Part shown: positions 5,656 through 7,319 of the stretch, one piece after another
Position numbering within the stretch: position 1 is the stretch's first letter
Layout of the letters: every line of letters starts with the position of its first letter
Assembly: GCA_050945815.1 (NCBI GenBank)
Contig: JBMNTQ010000105.1
Span: 1-7,319, forward strand
Direction: 5' to 3'
Length of the DNA: 7,319 nt
Origin: JBMNTQ01 sp050945815
GTDB taxonomy: Bacteria; Bacillota; Clostridia; Christensenellales; JBMNTQ01
Position numbers and translations under genes: made by a program
The notes under the pieces: generated by a model
What the model was told of the DNA's origin: nothing
The model's input: only the letters and a program-made list of their open reading frames with translations
Databases searched by the model: none

Positions 5656-6692
5656 AGGGGATAAATCAGATGGACCGCGGCGAGCTGGCAGCTTGGATTT
5701 GCGGTATGGACGAAGACGCGAGACAATTGCTTTATGAGGAGGCCAGAGCCCTTCGGGAGCGGCATTATGGAAAGCAGGTTTATACCCGGGGTTTAATTGA
5801 AATAAGCAACTATTGTAAAAATAACTGCTATTATTGCGGGATTCGGCGGGATAACAGCAAGGTGGAGCGCTATCGCCTGGATAAAGAGCAGATACTGGAA
5901 TGCTGTGAAATCGGTGCGGCGCTGGGTTATCATACGTTTGTTTTGCAGGGCGGGGAAGATCCGTATTTTACGGATGAGCGGTTGGTAGATAGTATTCGGG
6001 CGATTAAAGAAGCCCATCCGGATTGTGCGCTGACCCTTTCCCTGGGGGAGCGTTCCAGGGAATCCTACCAGAGGTTGTATGACGCCGGAGCGGATCGCTA
6101 TTTGCTGCGGCATGAGACGGCCAACGAGGCGCATTACCGGAGGCTGCACCCTGATGAGCTGGTTTTTGAAAACCGGCGGCGCTGTTTGTTTGATTTGCAG
6201 GAGATTGGCTTTCAGGTGGGTGCGGGCTTTATGGTGGGCAGCCCGGGGCAAACCTGTGAAACGTTGGCTGATAACTTGCTGTTTTTGAAGGAATTGCAGC
6301 CTGCTATGGTGGGCATCGGGCCGTTTATCCCGCAGAAGGATACCCCTTTTGGCGGCGAGGCGGCGGGCAGCATTCAACAGACTTTGGATATGGTGGCTAT
6401 GGCGCGGATTCTTCTGCCTAAAGCGCTGATCCCTGCGACTACTGCCGTGGGTACGCTGGACCCTCAGGGCCGGGAAAAGGCACTGAAGGCCGGGGCGAAT
6501 GTGGTGATGCCTAATTTGTCGCCGCTTTCTGTGCGCAATAAATATTTGTTGTATGATAATAAGATATGTACGGACGAGGACGCATCGGAATGCCGGGGAT
6601 GTTTGGAAAGACGCATTAAAAGCGCGGGGTTTGAGATGGACTTTGGGCGGGGGGACTATATCGACTGGGAAAGATTGCCGACCTGCAGATAG
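5652..6692 (+). CDS. hydE: [FeFe]-hydrogenase maturation radical SAM enzyme HydE
   Basis: Radical S-adenosylmethionine enzyme that acts after HydG in making the dithiomethylamine-bridged 2Fe subcluster of the hydrogenase H-cluster. It has 346 residues, normal for HydE. The SAM [4Fe-4S] motif CKNNCYYC gives C55, C59 and C62. It lies early in a TIM-barrel domain that also contains LQGGEDP (98-104) and GFMVGSPGQT (192-201), with IGPFIPQKDTPF further on (222-233). The auxiliary cluster motif near the C-terminus is present as C306-x7-C314-x2-C317, as in Thermotoga HydE; many HydE proteins lack it. ATG 5652 overlaps the hydF stop (ATGA) with GGGAGGAG (5636-5643) 8 nt upstream, so the two genes are translationally coupled. 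hydG is not downstream; the next gene is convergent. Confidence 0.97.
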   Translation: MKGINQMDRGELAAWICGMDEDARQLLYEEARALRERHYGKQVYTRGLIEISNYCKNNCYYCGIRRDNSKVERYRLDKEQILECCEIGAALGYHTFVLQGGEDPYFTDERLVDSIRAIKEAHPDCALTLSLGERSRESYQRLYDAGADRYLLRHETANEAHYRRLHPDELVFENRRRCLFDLQEIGFQVGAGFMVGSPGQTCETLADNLLFLKELQPAMVGIGPFIPQKDTPFGGEAAGSIQQTLDMVAMARILLPKALIPATTAVGTLDPQGREKALKAGANVVMPNLSPLSVRNKYLLYDNKICTDEDASECRGCLERRIKSAGFEMDFGRGDYIDWERLPTCR

Positions 6693-6785
6693 GGCGGCCT
6701 ATAAAATCATCCTTCAGCAGGGTGGGCGTATGCTGCCGGAGGATGGTTTGTTTTTGGGAAGCGGGGAGGGCGCAAAAGCGCTGGG

Positions 6786-6818
6786 AAAAGCGCCGGAAGG
6801 GAATCTTTCGGCGCTTTT
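6786..6818. terminator. Bidirectional intrinsic terminator between hydE and dpaB
   Basis: A 14-bp stem with one G.T wobble: AAAAGCGCC (6786-6794) continues through GGAAG and pairs back to GGCGCTTTT (6810-6818), closing a 5-base loop. Because it begins with AAAA and ends with TTTT, it can stop transcription from both sides: the hydFE operon on the plus strand and dpaB on the minus strand. A smaller GCGC-AAAA-GCGC repeat lies just before it. No gene is seen in the rest of 6693-6836. Confidence 0.85.
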
Positions 6819-6836
6819 GGCAAAATTGTGTAAGAA

Positions 6837-7319
6837 TCAGCGGGCAAAGGCTGGGGACAGGAGGGGCTGAAGCTGGTTGCCTTCCAGAGCAGCATGCAGG
6901 GCCTCGGGCAGTTTTTCTAAATCTGCCGTGAGGGAGTGGACTTTCTTTTGCGGGTCATCCTGCCCGAAGGGTACAAAATATACATGGCGGCGGTTTAGCA
7001 TGGCGCCAAGATTGGGCGCGTTAGCGCTGAGGCCGTCGTTGGTGGACAGGGCGATTAAGAGCGGCGATAGGTTTCGAAGCTGTGCTTTGCACGCCATGGT
7101 TACTGACGTGTCTGTGATGCCGTTGGCCAGTTTGGCCAGCGTGTTGCCTGTGCAGGGGGCGACCACCAGAATGTCTAGGAGCCGTTGAGGGCCGATTGGC
7201 TCGGCGTCGGCTATGGTTGTGATGGGGGCGCGACCGGTGATGGCTGTGATGCGGCTGATAAAGTCGGCTGCTTTTCCGAAGCGGGTGTCGGTTTGGGCAA
7301 CGGCACCGGACACGATGGG
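6837..7319 (-). CDS. dpaB: Dipicolinate synthase subunit B (SpoVFB), 5' part outside the window
   Basis: The flavoprotein-like subunit of dipicolinate synthase, which with DpaA makes dipicolinic acid in the mother cell during sporulation. DPA then fills the spore core and gives heat resistance. The 160 residues visible begin in mid-protein (PIVSGAVAQTDTRFG) and run to TGA 6839-6837. They cover most of a protein of about 195-200 residues; about 40 N-terminal residues are missing. Recognisable family segments are TDTRFGKA, AEPIGP, ILVVAPCTGNTLAKLANGITD, the STND segment and FVPFGQDDPQKK. The gene converges on hydE and is followed by a terminator, so it is the last gene of its operon. In Bacillus subtilis, by contrast, asd-dapG-dapA follow. 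Its promoter, expected to be sigma-K-type by family knowledge, is out of view. Confidence 0.92.
   Translation of the reverse strand, partial: PIVSGAVAQTDTRFGKAADFISRITAITGRAPITTIADAEPIGPQRLLDILVVAPCTGNTLAKLANGITDTSVTMACKAQLRNLSPLLIALSTNDGLSANAPNLGAMLNRRHVYFVPFGQDDPQKKVHSLTADLEKLPEALHAALEGNQLQPLLSPAFAR

Noticed and set aside
6553..6870. Plus-strand 105-codon frame across the hydE end
   Set aside because: It overlaps hydE out of frame, passes through the terminator hairpin and enters dpaB antisense, so it is a shadow frame.

Overview
The window looks like chromosomal DNA of an anaerobic, spore-forming Firmicute. Two independent clues support this. One is hydF-hydE, the maturation genes for [FeFe]-hydrogenase, which imply H2 metabolism. 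The other is the 3' part of a dipicolinate synthase subunit B gene (dpaB/spoVFB), which is restricted to endospore formers. Base composition is moderate, with G-rich coding strands and many TTG/CTG leucines. That would suit Clostridia or a sporulating Negativicute such as the Sporomusa group, but the sequence does not settle the lineage. I see no insertion sequence, phage gene, CRISPR array, tRNA or rRNA.

Layout. Positions 1-73 (+) may hold the glycine-rich tail of an upstream gene. A two-gene + unit follows an extended -10 promoter: a divergent GpsA-type glycerol-3-phosphate dehydrogenase (359-1315) and a FabG-like short-chain dehydrogenase (1329/1335-2075) whose sequence resembles the clostridial group annotated as EF-P 5-aminopentanone reductase. 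A bidirectional terminator (2101-2131) separates them from two minus-strand genes: a pyridoxal/pyridoxamine kinase (3853-3002) and, downstream of it, a FadR/FCD-type GntR regulator (2851-2183). The regulator has its own very good sigma-A promoter with an inverted repeat over the -10/start region.

Positions 3854-4419 form a 566-bp divergent intergenic region. It holds a probable pdxK promoter on the minus strand and a near-perfect sigma-A promoter on the plus strand (TTGACA-N17-TAAAAT). After the latter comes about 170 nt of non-coding sequence ending in an intrinsic terminator, and then a second terminator-like hairpin that abuts the hydF Shine-Dalgarno. I see no other convincing hydF promoter. 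This is therefore either a small-RNA gene upstream of hydF or a long attenuated leader of the hyd operon, and it is the most interesting non-coding feature here.

hydF (4420-5655) and hydE (5652-6692) overlap by ATGA and are translationally coupled. HydE is a radical SAM enzyme that, with HydG (not in this window), builds the 2Fe subcluster of the H-cluster on the HydF scaffold for transfer to the hydrogenase. A 14-bp bidirectional terminator (6786-6818) separates hydE from the convergent dpaB gene, which runs off the right edge. All protein-coding genes fall in known families. The novelty lies in the hyd leader, in the divergent motifs of the GpsA-like protein, and in an Asn-to-His change in the SDR active-site tetrad.
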